From the NCBI GenBank assembly GCA_024742305.1, contig JANSYQ010000036.1, forward strand, positions 1-32,725: a stretch of 32,725 nt of DNA, written 5' to 3'. The notes beneath the pieces were generated by a model. The model made no database searches. It was given only the letters and a program-made list of their open reading frames with translations, and was not told the DNA's origin. The position numbers and the translations under genes are program-made. Source of the stretch: a bacterium. GTDB lineage: Bacteria > Bacteroidota > Bacteroidia > Flavobacteriales_D > Crocinitomicaceae. Numbering within the stretch: position 1 is the first letter of the stretch; each line of letters begins with the position of its first letter. This document shows, one piece after another, positions 7,269 through 15,808 of the stretch.

Positions 7269-8432
7269 ATGTTACTTCAAGAGCGCATAAGTACCCAGAA
7301 AAGTGAAGACCTAGAAGATATATATTCTTCGACTGTGATGATTGTTGAGCAAGACGAGGCAGCAAAAGATGTATATCGTAAAGCTTTCGACGAGGAAAAT
7401 GTTGAGGTTTGCTTTTTTAGCTCGGGATCCGAGGCTTATCAGTTTTTTTTAGATGCCCAAAATGTGGTGATCATCATAGTTGGGTTTGATTTATCCGACA
7501 TGATAGGGATAGACTTCATTTCCCTTTTTAAAAATTATAAAAGCAGTGAAATACCTGATATCGTTTTTAGTCGAAACAAAAACGACTACAACGGAATACA
7601 ATGTGCTTTTGAGTTAGGAGTTTCACAAGTGATTAACATACATAATGAGCCAAAATTAGTTCGAATTACTTTGCTGTCACTCTTGCGAAATGCCACAAGG
7701 AGACAGATGATACAGAACAATACCCTTCGAATGAAACAAAGGACGGAATTGTTGGAGCGAAATTATCACACCCTGCAAAACAGTTTGGACCATAGCCAAT
7801 TCATTCAAAAAGCATTATTTCTCACCGAAGAGACCATTGAGTCGAAGTTCGACAACTTATTTGTAATTAACAGGGCGAAACATCAAATAGGTGGTGATTT
7901 TGTTTGGATAGATACAATTAATTCAAAATTCATCAGCATTTGCGCAGATTGCACCGGACATGGGATTTCAGGAGCAATGCTTTCTACCTTGAGCTATGTG
8001 ATCATTGAAAATATTATTCGTGGTCAAAGAGTTTTCGATCCAGGTGAAATATTGACCCTGTTGCATCGTCAGTTTAACTGTTTATTTAATACATCGCAAA
8101 GTCAATGCGGAGCCGATATCTCAATTTGTGTGCTTGATACCTTCACAAAAAAATGGGAGTACGCCAGTGCAAAAGGAAAGTTAGCGGTGTTGAGCGACGG
8201 GGAATGTCGTAAGCTCGAATCACAGCGAATTTCAGTTGGTAATACCTACAAACCGGAATATCGCTTTGAAACAAAAGTTTTGGAATTGAAGGAAGGAGAT
8301 TTGCTTATTCAGTATTCAGACGGAATTACCGATCAATTTGGCGGACATAACTTTAAAAAGTTCAGTCAGAAGCGTATCGAGAAAACATTTAAAGATAACG
8401 TTCAATTGCCAGCATTTTTCGTGAGAAAGTAG
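7269..8432 (+). CDS. SpoIIE/PP2C-type phosphatase with pseudo-receiver, C-terminally truncated
   Basis: This 387-residue protein has an N-terminal receiver-like domain (about 20-145), a coiled-coil linker (about 145-185), then a SpoIIE-type Ser/Thr phosphatase domain. In the receiver the phospho-Asp position is Gly72 (IVGFDLSDMIG) and the conserved Lys is missing, so it should not be phosphorylated. Phosphatase metal motifs are present: GGDF (208-211), DCTGHG (Asp227) and YSDGITDQFGG (Asp351). The domain stops soon after 'KFSQKRIEKTF': the final ~30 residues, including the usual C-terminal metal-binding Asp-Asp motif, are absent. The stop at 8430-8432 lies in what seems to be a deletion junction with the next gene. 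Activity is therefore doubtful. It is divergently transcribed from the pseudokinase-LytTR pair and probably shares its control. Confidence 0.8.
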   Translation: MLLQERISTQKSEDLEDIYSSTVMIVEQDEAAKDVYRKAFDEENVEVCFFSSGSEAYQFFLDAQNVVIIIVGFDLSDMIGIDFISLFKNYKSSEIPDIVFSRNKNDYNGIQCAFELGVSQVINIHNEPKLVRITLLSLLRNATRRQMIQNNTLRMKQRTELLERNYHTLQNSLDHSQFIQKALFLTEETIESKFDNLFVINRAKHQIGGDFVWIDTINSKFISICADCTGHGISGAMLSTLSYVIIENIIRGQRVFDPGEILTLLHRQFNCLFNTSQSQCGADISICVLDTFTKKWEYASAKGKLAVLSDGECRKLESQRISVGNTYKPEYRFETKVLELKEGDLLIQYSDGITDQFGGHNFKKFSQKRIEKTFKDNVQLPAFFVRK

Positions 8433-8482
8433 AGGCAATAAAGGAAGAGGAGATTTCTGTTCAGGGACAGATTTACAAAAAC

Positions 8483-9340
8483 ATGGCTTACACGTGGTAT
8501 CATTTTATTACGCAGAACTTCGTCCTGTGTTATCGGCATGCGCAAGATTGGGTAGGACTTCTAGCCTCACATGAAGTGATTCTGAAAAATGAGCCCATCC
8601 TGTACCTCAAGGGATTGCACAATGTGCAGTCTGCCTTGTTTTACTCCAACAAGCCACGTCAATTTGAGAAATCATTTAATGAATTGCAGTCATTCGTATC
8701 GGAGCGTTCAGAGTATTTTGATGAGAACACGCGATTGCTGTCGGAAGTGTACTTGTACATGGGTCGATTGAACACTTTATTTCTATCAGGCAAGTTTCGT
8801 GGAAACGAAGTATTCATAGAAGATTTGAACAATTGGCTAACGCGTCACGAGCAGTATCTTGATCTGAATCGTTTTCAGGTATTTCACTACAAAATTGCAT
8901 CGCTTTATTTCGGCGCAGATGACTTCAAGAATTGCATTGTACACCTGAACAAAATCATCCATGCCGATGTTAAGGAAAAGTCGTTAAAGCAAGACGTTCA
9001 ATGTTTCGCTCGAATTTTGAATCTTGTTGCTCATTTTGAGTTAGGGAACGACGACTTAGTGGAGTACCAATTGAAGAGTACCTATCGTTTCCTACATAAA
9101 TACGGCGATTTACAGAAGGTACAGGAGTATATTATGCATTCCATCCGAAAGGCAATGATGACCCAAAAGAATGAAGTTATTCCCTTGTTTGAGGAATTGA
9201 AAAATCAGTTGGAAGAAGTCTTCGATGACCCTTACGAGCAGCGTCCACTTTTGTATTTGGATTTAATTTCTTGGTTGAAAAGTAAGATATCAGGGCGATT
9301 GGTAGAGGATATTATCCGCGATCGCCAAGTAAAACGATAG
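8483..9340 (+). CDS. N-terminally truncated TPR-like family protein (probable gene remnant)
   Basis: The 285 residues from the ATG are helical and TPR-like. They resemble the C-terminal half of a roughly 500-residue Bacteroidota family; the hallmark block is 'DVQCFARILNLVAHFELG' followed by 'LEYQLKSTYRFL' (here VEYQ) and a final 'DPYEQRPLLYLDLISWLKSKI'. The reading frame is open upstream of the ATG back to 8399, and the residues it would encode (REKVEAIKEEEIS...) also look like the family. Coding therefore seems to extend to the junction near 8400, where the first ~200 residues are missing. It lies in another frame from the phosphatase whose tail overlaps this stretch. If translated, it probably depends on coupling to that gene. 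Family identification is from memory of conserved patterns. Confidence 0.65.
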   Translation: MAYTWYHFITQNFVLCYRHAQDWVGLLASHEVILKNEPILYLKGLHNVQSALFYSNKPRQFEKSFNELQSFVSERSEYFDENTRLLSEVYLYMGRLNTLFLSGKFRGNEVFIEDLNNWLTRHEQYLDLNRFQVFHYKIASLYFGADDFKNCIVHLNKIIHADVKEKSLKQDVQCFARILNLVAHFELGNDDLVEYQLKSTYRFLHKYGDLQKVQEYIMHSIRKAMMTQKNEVIPLFEELKNQLEEVFDDPYEQRPLLYLDLISWLKSKISGRLVEDIIRDRQVKR

Positions 9341-9376
9341 GGTAAATTCGTATCTTTTCAACCCAATTTAATTAGC

Positions 9377-10222
9377 ATGAAAATTTTAACGGCAGTATTC
9401 GTTTTTATAGGAACGATAAGTTTTGCTCAGGAAGCGGCGTATATCATTTACACCTCTTCAGGTAAGAAGACTACATACAAGAAAATGGTGCGTGAACTGG
9501 CAGAGAAAGATATTATTCTTTTTGGCGAACTTCATGATAATCCTATAGCTCATTGGCTTGAACTAGAGTTAACGAAGTCGTTGGATGCAAAAGGTGACCT
9601 CACGTTAGGAGCCGAAATGTTCGAGGCTGATAATCAGCAAGCCGTAAACGATTACCTTGCCGGAGCTACAGATGCCAAAGGGTTGGATTCAACTGCAAGG
9701 TTGTGGAGCAATCATCGTACAGATTACGCACCACTATTAGATTATGCACGGGATCGCAACCTTTCGTTTGTGGCAACCAATATTCCACGGAGCTATGCAG
9801 CGATGGTAAATAAAAATGGCGGTTTTAGTGCGTTGGATAGCTTATCGGAAGAAGAGAAAAGTTGGATGGCGCCCTTGCCAATAGAGTTTGATGCTACGCT
9901 TCCACAATACAAGAAAATTTTGGACATGTTGGGAGACCATGCCACGCCGGACCTAGTGAAGGCACAGGCGATGAAAGATGCGACGATGGCACATTTTATT
10001 TTGGCAAACTATTCATCCGGACGATTTTTACATTTCAACGGAGCGTTCCATTCCAATTATTATGAAGGAATTTTGTGGTATTTGCAGCAAGAACGCCCTG
10101 AGTTGAAGTACGGAACCATTTCTACTGTTTCGCAGTCGAATATTAATTCGTTGGATAGGGAGAATAAGGGGATCGCTGATTATGTTATTGTGGTGGATGA
10201 AGATATGACTTCGACGTATTAA
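9377..10222 (+). CDS. ChaN/Tiki-like haem-binding uptake family protein
   Basis: This 281-residue exported protein has a signal peptide (about 1-18, ending SFAQ). It carries the ChaN/DUF399 signatures: 'DIILFGELHDNPIAHWLE' near residue 48, 'TLGAEMFEADNQQAVNDYL', 'SFVATNIPRSYAAMV', and the C-terminal 'FNGAFHSNYYEGI'. The conserved Glu and His in these motifs are those of the EreA/ChaN/TIKI fold. Known ChaN binds haem and is thought to take part in iron uptake; related TIKI proteins are metalloproteases, so the true activity is open. There is no lipobox Cys, so it is probably periplasmic or loosely surface-associated. No iron genes are adjacent. Confidence 0.85.
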   Translation: MKILTAVFVFIGTISFAQEAAYIIYTSSGKKTTYKKMVRELAEKDIILFGELHDNPIAHWLELELTKSLDAKGDLTLGAEMFEADNQQAVNDYLAGATDAKGLDSTARLWSNHRTDYAPLLDYARDRNLSFVATNIPRSYAAMVNKNGGFSALDSLSEEEKSWMAPLPIEFDATLPQYKKILDMLGDHATPDLVKAQAMKDATMAHFILANYSSGRFLHFNGAFHSNYYEGILWYLQQERPELKYGTISTVSQSNINSLDRENKGIADYVIVVDEDMTSTY

Positions 10223-10289
10223 TTTTTTAAAGGTGTAAGAGTTTGATTATTACGATGTAATTATAGCTCTCTTTAACGGAAGGATGAAC

Positions 10290-10313
10290 CTTGTTCGCCA
10301 TTTCGCGAACAAG
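10290..10313. terminator. Hairpin between convergent genes
   Basis: CTTGTTCGC (10290-10298) and GCGAACAAG (10305-10313) form a perfect 9-bp stem with a 6-base loop in the gap between the convergent chaN-like and AlkD-like genes. There is no T-run on either side, so it may be a weak bidirectional terminator or an mRNA 3'-end stabiliser. Confidence 0.4.
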
Positions 10314-10357
10314 AGAATTCGCAAAATCTAGGAATTGCTGAAATTTATCATTATTTT

Positions 10358-11029
10358 CTATAGATACTTCACCGCCTCCCTCCGAGCCAATCCTTCCAAC
10401 CTTATTTCCTCCACAAATTCCCTTACCTCCTCCGGAGCCGTCTTCGAATACTGTCGTAATGCCCAGCCAATGGCCTTTTGAATAAAAAATTCTGAATTCC
10501 CCTGATACTGAATTATTAAGCTTTTCATTAACTCAAAGTCAGTATCCTCCTTGTATTTCAACTGAAAAATTAAACAAGTGCGGTTCAACCAAAGGTTTGG
10601 TTCATGGCGCCAAGCTTCAATCGTTGCGGGGAGGGTGTCAGGAAACTTTTGAAAATACGCTCCAACATAATTCGAAGCGATTAGGTCCACAGTGTCCCAC
10701 CACGATTTCGTTGTGATGAGGTGTTCGATTGCGGGTAAATCTTCCCTGACAATCAAACGTTTTGGCGTGCGCTTGAGAAGGTCAATTGCCACATATTGGA
10801 ACTCACGCTGTTCGCCGTCCCATAGCGCATCAATCAACTCCCAACGGTCCACCTTCGCATCCTTAACTTCCGAAAACCATTCCTTTTGAATGCTATTTCT
10901 CATCGGTGCTGGAATTCCGTAGTACACGAATTTTCCTTTCATATAAGCGGACATTTTTTCGCCGTAAGCCGCATCAGCATCGCATTGTAATTTCTCGGTT
11001 AACGATTCGAGTAAATTGTTCAGTTCCAT
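10358..11029 (-). CDS. DNA alkylation repair protein (AlkD-like)
   Basis: From the ATG at 11027-11029 this is a 223-residue all-helical HEAT-like repeat protein of the AlkD glycosylase family, which removes alkylated bases such as 3- and 7-methylpurines. Visible family motifs are 'YYGIPAPMRNSIQKEW', 'EFQYVAIDLL', 'KSWWDTVDLIASNYVG' (containing the conserved Trp-Trp-Asp around the catalytic Asp), 'LWLNRTCLIFQLKY' and 'FIQKAIGWALRQYSK'. Length is typical. A TTG two codons upstream is also in frame; I prefer the ATG. A TACATTTG at 11040-11033 resembles a -7 box but lies only 3 bases from the ATG, so either transcripts are nearly leaderless or the match is chance. It stands alone, convergent with the ChaN-like gene. 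Confidence 0.9.
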   Translation of the reverse strand: MELNNLLESLTEKLQCDADAAYGEKMSAYMKGKFVYYGIPAPMRNSIQKEWFSEVKDAKVDRWELIDALWDGEQREFQYVAIDLLKRTPKRLIVREDLPAIEHLITTKSWWDTVDLIASNYVGAYFQKFPDTLPATIEAWRHEPNLWLNRTCLIFQLKYKEDTDFELMKSLIIQYQGNSEFFIQKAIGWALRQYSKTAPEEVREFVEEIRLEGLARREAVKYL

Positions 11030-11091
11030 ACTCAAATGTAGTATTCTAAATTGGTCCGATATTTGTTAAATTCTTGTTAAGATTCAAGTTT

Positions 11092-11820
11092 ATGAAAACA
11101 ACGGTACTACTTCTTCTCGCATTGTCATTGTTCTCCTGTCAGAAAAATAAGTTTCCCTCAACCGTTACCACGGGTGATTTTTCATCTGCCCAAGAAGTAG
11201 GGTATAACTTTCTTCTTAATGGAAGTTTCTCGAATCCAAAGAGCGAATTGTTAGACTTGGACAATGACGGAGTTTTTGATGTGCAATTGAATAGTACCAG
11301 TGCTGCCGTTACGGGTTCCGGAATAATGCCTGAAATATCCATTACCACCTTGCATGAAAACGTTGAAATGAATGTCAATATTCGACAAGATTCCATTTTT
11401 CAGGCATACTTCTATCATTGGCAATATGCGCCGGATGGTTCAAAAGCATACTTCCATGTGAATGTGACATCATGCAGCAAAGAAAGTGCACAGTATACAC
11501 CCATTGGAGTAGAAACAAATGCCTACTTGGTACCTTTGAGTGAAGACGAAATACTTAGTACCAACGACACGTATCAAAGTGGTACTTTTCACATAGCCAC
11601 TGCTGAGTCTCACGAAACGAGCATTGAGCAATTTCCTGATTCAACGGTTTACCGCATTAATGAAACGCGTAAATCATGTTTTGAATTTCCCCAAGAAGTT
11701 GTGCGTTATTTGGGGTTCAGAATGACAGACGAAACGGGACAAAAACTTGGCTGGATTGAACTGCAGTATCTTGGAGGAAATCACCTGCGCATTCAGAACT
11801 GGGCAATTCAGAGAAAGTAG
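11092..11820 (+). CDS. Lipoprotein of unknown function
   Basis: From the ATG at 11092 the protein is 242 residues. It starts MKTTVLLLLALSLFSCQ, with a clear signal peptide and lipobox LFSC, so it is probably lipid-anchored. The mature part is predicted beta-rich. A 'DLDNDGVFDVQ' segment near residue 57 resembles a calcium-binding thrombospondin-3/dockerin-like loop. The C-terminus has 'RYLGFRMTD...GWIELQY', a pattern I have seen in Bacteroidota surface proteins but cannot assign. A TTG six codons upstream is in frame but would precede the signal peptide. It is divergent from the AlkD-like gene and convergent with the GNAT gene. Confidence 0.75.
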   Translation: MKTTVLLLLALSLFSCQKNKFPSTVTTGDFSSAQEVGYNFLLNGSFSNPKSELLDLDNDGVFDVQLNSTSAAVTGSGIMPEISITTLHENVEMNVNIRQDSIFQAYFYHWQYAPDGSKAYFHVNVTSCSKESAQYTPIGVETNAYLVPLSEDEILSTNDTYQSGTFHIATAESHETSIEQFPDSTVYRINETRKSCFEFPQEVVRYLGFRMTDETGQKLGWIELQYLGGNHLRIQNWAIQRK

Positions 11821-11845
11821 AAATTAGTAGACCCATCAATTGTCT

Positions 11846-12352
11846 TTACTTCAAAAGTAGCTCATAACAGAAGTACGGATGTTCTTTTTTGTACGACAGG
11901 TAAACAGATCCCAATTCGGTGTAACCACGCTTCTTGTAAAATCGTTGATTGCGTGGATTTTGACTGTAAGTATCCAATCGTATGGCATCGAAGCCATTCT
12001 CTCTTGCCCAACCTTCCGCAAAGTCCATGATTTTACGAGCAATGCCTTTACCTTGATGCTGAGGGGATACCGCCAATCGGTGTACAACAATATTTCGATC
12101 CGATTCTTGAGTTGACCAATTTACTTCAGCGTATTCAGGGTCCTGCGTTTCGTTCAAAACGATGATTCCCAAAATTTCTCCGTTCTCCCTGTAAGCGAAC
12201 AAAGTCTCCGAGGCGATGTCCCGAGAAAGACTTTCCAAATTAGGATAATTTTCATCCCATTGATCAATACCGTTCTCGCGCATGTGACGACCACAAGCAC
12301 GGGTTAATTCGAGAATTGCCTCAAGTTCTTCCGGTTTCCCGCGAGAAATCAT
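11846..12352 (-). CDS. GNAT family N-acetyltransferase
   Basis: This 168-residue acetyl-CoA-dependent acyltransferase has the GNAT motif A 'VVHRLAVSPQHQGKGIARKI' at about residues 80-100, holding the Q-x-x-G-x-G/A pyrophosphate-binding loop. This is followed by 'NPRNQRFYKKRGYTELG', the motif B region with the usual Tyr. The acceptor substrate cannot be predicted. The start codon is one base after the kbl stop, so the two genes are almost certainly co-transcribed. That is a hint, not proof, of a role near amino acid metabolism. Confidence 0.9.
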   Translation of the reverse strand: MISRGKPEELEAILELTRACGRHMRENGIDQWDENYPNLESLSRDIASETLFAYRENGEILGIIVLNETQDPEYAEVNWSTQESDRNIVVHRLAVSPQHQGKGIARKIMDFAEGWARENGFDAIRLDTYSQNPRNQRFYKKRGYTELGSVYLSYKKEHPYFCYELLLK

Positions 12353-12353
12353 T

Positions 12354-13544
12354 CTAAGAAATTACGTCTAACTCTTTTCCAACTTTGATGAATGCTGCAG
12401 CCGCTCGATCCAAATCTTCTTTGCTGTGTGCCGCAGAGATTTGCGTTCGAATGCGTGCTTCACCTTTTGGTACAACTGGGTAAAAGAATCCAATGGCGTA
12501 AATTCCTTCTTCTAATAAACGATCTGCAAATTTTTGAGAAAGCGCAGCATCGTATAACATAATTGGAACGATAGGTGAATCCCCAGGTTTGATATCAAAG
12601 CCAGCAGCTACAATTTTTTCCTTGAAGTAATTGGTGTTTTCCTCCAATTTATCGCGAAGCTCAGTTGTCGAACTTAGAATATCAAACACCTTGTTCGAAG
12701 CACCCACAATGGAAGGAGCCAATGAATTAGAGAACAAATACGGGCGTGACTTTTGGCGCAACATATCGATGATTTCTTTCGGTCCAGTAGTATATCCACC
12801 CATAGCACCACCAAGGGCTTTTCCGAGGGTTCCGGTAACGATATCTACTTTATCCTGCACTCCAAAATGTTCTGGAACTCCACGTCCAGTTTTGCCGATA
12901 AATCCAGCGGAGTGACACTCATCCGTCATCACCAAGGCGTCGTATTTATCTGCAAGTGCACAAATCTCATCCATCTTCGCCAAATCACCGTCCATTGAGA
13001 ATACGCCATCCGTTACGATGATGCGGAATCGTTGCGCTTGAGCTTCCTTCAATTTTTCTTCCAAATCAGCCATGTCAGAATGCTTGTAGCGATAACGTTG
13101 AGCTTTACACAAACGAATTCCATCAATGATGGAAGCGTGGTTCAACGCATCTGAAATGATAGCATCCTCCGCTGTGAAAAGTGGTTCGAAAACCCCTCCG
13201 TTGGCATCAAATGCCGCCGCGTAAAGAATCGTATCTTCGGTTCCGTAGAACTTCGCAATTTTAGCTTCCAATTCCTTGTGAATGTCTTGGGTTCCACAAA
13301 TGAATCGCACAGAAGACATTCCGTATCCGTGGGAATCTAACGCATCTTTTGATGCTTGAATCACCTCCGGGTGCGATGAAAGACCAAGGTAGTTGTTCGC
13401 ACACATGATGATTACATCTTCTCCTGTATTCACATGCACATTTGCTCCTTGTGGAGTCGTAATCACACGCTCACGTTTATAGATCCCAGCCTCATCAATT
13501 GCCTTCAACTCTGCCTGAAGGTGCTCTTTCATTTTTCCGTACAT
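12354..13544 (-). CDS. kbl: Glycine C-acetyltransferase (2-amino-3-ketobutyrate CoA ligase)
   Basis: This 396-residue PLP enzyme of the alpha-oxoamine synthase family converts 2-amino-3-ketobutyrate plus CoA to glycine plus acetyl-CoA, the second step of threonine breakdown. Visible features are '[12 protein letters not shown]' near the N-terminus, '[11 protein letters not shown]', '[10 protein letters not shown]', '[12 protein letters not shown]' with the PLP-binding Asp and His, and '[14 protein letters not shown]' with the Schiff-base Lys242. The family-typical start [10 protein letters not shown] and a promoter box at 13566-13573 support the ATG at 13544; an upstream in-frame TTG at 13598 would precede the promoter. 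No tdh gene is in the window. Related enzymes such as serine palmitoyltransferase are possible, but the motifs fit KBL best. Confidence 0.93.
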   Translation of the reverse strand: MYGKMKEHLQAELKAIDEAGIYKRERVITTPQGANVHVNTGEDVIIMCANNYLGLSSHPEVIQASKDALDSHGYGMSSVRFICGTQDIHKELEAKIAKFYGTEDTILYAAAFDANGGVFEPLFTAEDAIISDALNHASIIDGIRLCKAQRYRYKHSDMADLEEKLKEAQAQRFRIIVTDGVFSMDGDLAKMDEICALADKYDALVMTDECHSAGFIGKTGRGVPEHFGVQDKVDIVTGTLGKALGGAMGGYTTGPKEIIDMLRQKSRPYLFSNSLAPSIVGASNKVFDILSSTTELRDKLEENTNYFKEKIVAAGFDIKPGDSPIVPIMLYDAALSQKFADRLLEEGIYAIGFFYPVVPKGEARIRTQISAAHSKEDLDRAAAAFIKVGKELDVIS

Positions 13545-13565
13545 GATTCCAATATTTTGTGTTGA

Positions 13566-13573
13566 CAAAATTA
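13566..13573 (-). promoter_or_regulatory. -7 promoter box of kbl-GNAT
   Basis: On the minus strand this reads TAATTTTG, an exact TAnnTTTG match, with a TTG about 22 bases upstream as a possible -33 element. The predicted transcript starts about 15 bases before the kbl ATG at 13544. Confidence 0.5.
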
Positions 13574-13721
13574 ACAGAATTGCGCGATTTTTAACCAATA
13601 TCTAGGTGGATTCAAATACTGTTTTCCATGAGTCTTGGCATCCTTCAAGAACACTCAATTCAAGAGTGATTTACAGTAATTGTTTATTTTTACGTTACTA
13701 CTGTACCTATACACTTGTACC

Positions 13722-15788
13722 ATGAAGCATTTGCTGCTCCTATCATTATTACTTTCATCTCATTGCTTTGGGCAAACCGGGGAACAGCGTGCAAAAATTG
13801 ATTCTCTCAAAAGTGTTATCAAGAATGCTAAGAACGATACTACTATCATCCGATGCTTACGTGAATGGGATGATATCATTTACAAGACAGATCCCGATTT
13901 GGACCTTGAACTAAACCTCCGAATGGATTCACTGGCATCGAAGAATCTAACTAGGAAAAACACGAAGGCGGAACGAGATTTTTACTTAAAACAAAAAGGT
14001 CGTTCTTGTGCGAACTTGGGTATAATATATAACGAAAGAGGTCAAAATACCATCGCACTGGAATATCTAAATGCTTCATTAGAAGCAAAAAAAGAACTTG
14101 GGGATAAAAAATTAATTGCGAGAACCCTGAACAATATTGGAGCCATTTATCACGAACAGGGTATTTATGAAAAGGCGGTTGATTACTACATGAGGGCACT
14201 CAACCTGCATAAAAGTATTGGCAATTCGAGAGGTGTTGCTGGTGCGCTGAACAACCTCGCGATCATCAATAAGCTTCAAGAAAACTTTGATACAGCCGTT
14301 GAGTATTACGAAAGAAGCCTTGAGCTCAAATTAAAGGAAGATGATAGCATGGCAATAGCAAATGCTTACATCAATCTAGGTATTCTCTACACGGAAATGG
14401 ACAAGTTTGACAAAGGTGAAACTTACACGCGAAAATGCCTTGAAATTAGCGAGAAAATCAACCATCAAAAGAATATTGCCGTAGCATACATTACGCTGGG
14501 ATCCATTAATTATGAGCAAAATCAGTTTGAGCAGGCATTATCCTATTATCTGAAAGGGTTTGAGATACAAAAGAGAACGGATGATAGGAAGAAAATTGCG
14601 GAAACAGCTGTTTATCTTTCTGAGGTGTATTACGAACTTAACAACTTGCGGAAAGCTAGGGATTATGGAGAGCAGGGACTCAAGCTATCCTATGATAACG
14701 ACGTAGCCGATGTCACGAAGCAAGCCACTGAAATTTTGTATCAAGTATACCAAAGGTTGGGCAATTACAAAAAGGCCTTTGAAATGCTCCAACAGTATAT
14801 GAAAATCAACGAGAAGTTGAATAACGAAGAAAATCGAAAAGCGGTGATACGCCAAGAGTTTACGTATCAATACCAAAAGAAGGTGGCTGCTGATTCTGTA
14901 AAAGCTGCGGAAGCAGAAAGAGTAAATCAGGCATTATTAGCAGAGGAGCGAGCCAAAAAACAACAGCACAAACTGGAGGCAGAGAAGCAAGCACAACAGA
15001 AATATTATGTGTTCGGTGGGTTGGCACTCATGTTACTTTTCGCTGGATTTATCTATAACCGTTTCCTTGTGACCCGAAAGCAAAAGGGAATTATAGAAGA
15101 GCAGAAAAAGAAGGTAGATGCAGCTTTTGTTGAACTGGATAAGGAAAAGAAAAAATCTGATGACTTGCTTCTGAATATTCTACCTGAAGAAGTGGCGGAA
15201 GAGTTGAAACGTGAAGGGAAAGCCGCGCCAATGAACTTTGAACAGGTTACCGTTCTTTTCACAGACTTCAAAGGTTTCACAAAAATTGCTGCAGAAATGA
15301 CGCCGCGTGAATTGGTAAAAACGCTGAATGAGTGTTTCTCGGCATTTGACACCATTGTTGAGAAGCACAACATGGAGAAAATAAAAACTATTGGTGATGC
15401 CTACATGTGTGCTGGAGGAGTGCCGATTAAAAATGGAACCAACCCAATTGATGCCGTTAAAGCCGCTTGTGATATGATTCTTTGGGTAGAAAATTGGAAC
15501 CAAAAACGACAGAAAAAAGGGTTATCCACTTGGGAAATCCGAATTGGAATTCATACGGGTGAGCTCGTTGCTGGTGTAATCGGCTCTAAGAAATTTGCTT
15601 TCGACGTTTGGGGCGATGCTGTAAATGTGGCAAGCCGAATTGAATCTGCAGGGGAAGCAGGTAAAATCAATATATCATCGTCTACGCAAGAATTGGTGAA
15701 AGATCACTTTGAAACGGAATATCGAGGCGAAATTGAGGTGAAAAACCGTGGCGCCATCAGTATGTATTTTGTAAAAATTCCTGAGTAA
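13722..15788 (+). CDS. TPR-containing membrane adenylate cyclase (class III)
   Basis: From the ATG at 13722 this is a 688-residue membrane protein. The order is a signal peptide (to about residue 18, 'HCFGQ'), a TPR array from about residue 95 to 370, a coiled coil, one membrane helix (about 427-448), a second coiled coil, and a class III nucleotide cyclase domain (about 505-685). The TPRs should be periplasmic and the cyclase cytoplasmic. Metal-binding Asp residues are present in 'FTDFKGFT' and 'IGDAYM'. The base-selecting pair is Lys in 'EKIKTIGD' and Asp in 'FAFDVWGDAVNVASR', as in adenylate rather than guanylate cyclases. Transition-state residues 'NVASR' are present. Likely product is cAMP made in response to a periplasmic or protein-binding cue. 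A TTG 14 codons upstream is in frame but unlikely. Confidence 0.9.
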   Translation: MKHLLLLSLLLSSHCFGQTGEQRAKIDSLKSVIKNAKNDTTIIRCLREWDDIIYKTDPDLDLELNLRMDSLASKNLTRKNTKAERDFYLKQKGRSCANLGIIYNERGQNTIALEYLNASLEAKKELGDKKLIARTLNNIGAIYHEQGIYEKAVDYYMRALNLHKSIGNSRGVAGALNNLAIINKLQENFDTAVEYYERSLELKLKEDDSMAIANAYINLGILYTEMDKFDKGETYTRKCLEISEKINHQKNIAVAYITLGSINYEQNQFEQALSYYLKGFEIQKRTDDRKKIAETAVYLSEVYYELNNLRKARDYGEQGLKLSYDNDVADVTKQATEILYQVYQRLGNYKKAFEMLQQYMKINEKLNNEENRKAVIRQEFTYQYQKKVAADSVKAAEAERVNQALLAEERAKKQQHKLEAEKQAQQKYYVFGGLALMLLFAGFIYNRFLVTRKQKGIIEEQKKKVDAAFVELDKEKKKSDDLLLNILPEEVAEELKREGKAAPMNFEQVTVLFTDFKGFTKIAAEMTPRELVKTLNECFSAFDTIVEKHNMEKIKTIGDAYMCAGGVPIKNGTNPIDAVKAACDMILWVENWNQKRQKKGLSTWEIRIGIHTGELVAGVIGSKKFAFDVWGDAVNVASRIESAGEAGKINISSSTQELVKDHFETEYRGEIEVKNRGAISMYFVKIPE

Positions 15789-15808
15789 TCTTCTCTCTTT
15801 TTCGGTGC

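Noticed and set aside
8412-8422. Programmed -1 frameshift at a T5 run joining the phosphatase and TPR frames
   Set aside because: ATTTTTC is not a good X-XXY-YYZ slippery site and no downstream stimulator is evident. Even a frameshift would not restore the missing ends of either protein, so a deletion is the simpler account.
11033-11040. TACATTTG promoter box for the AlkD-like gene
   Set aside because: It lies only 3 bases from the ATG, so the transcript would begin at or inside the coding region. It could be real only for a leaderless message, so it is not listed as a feature.
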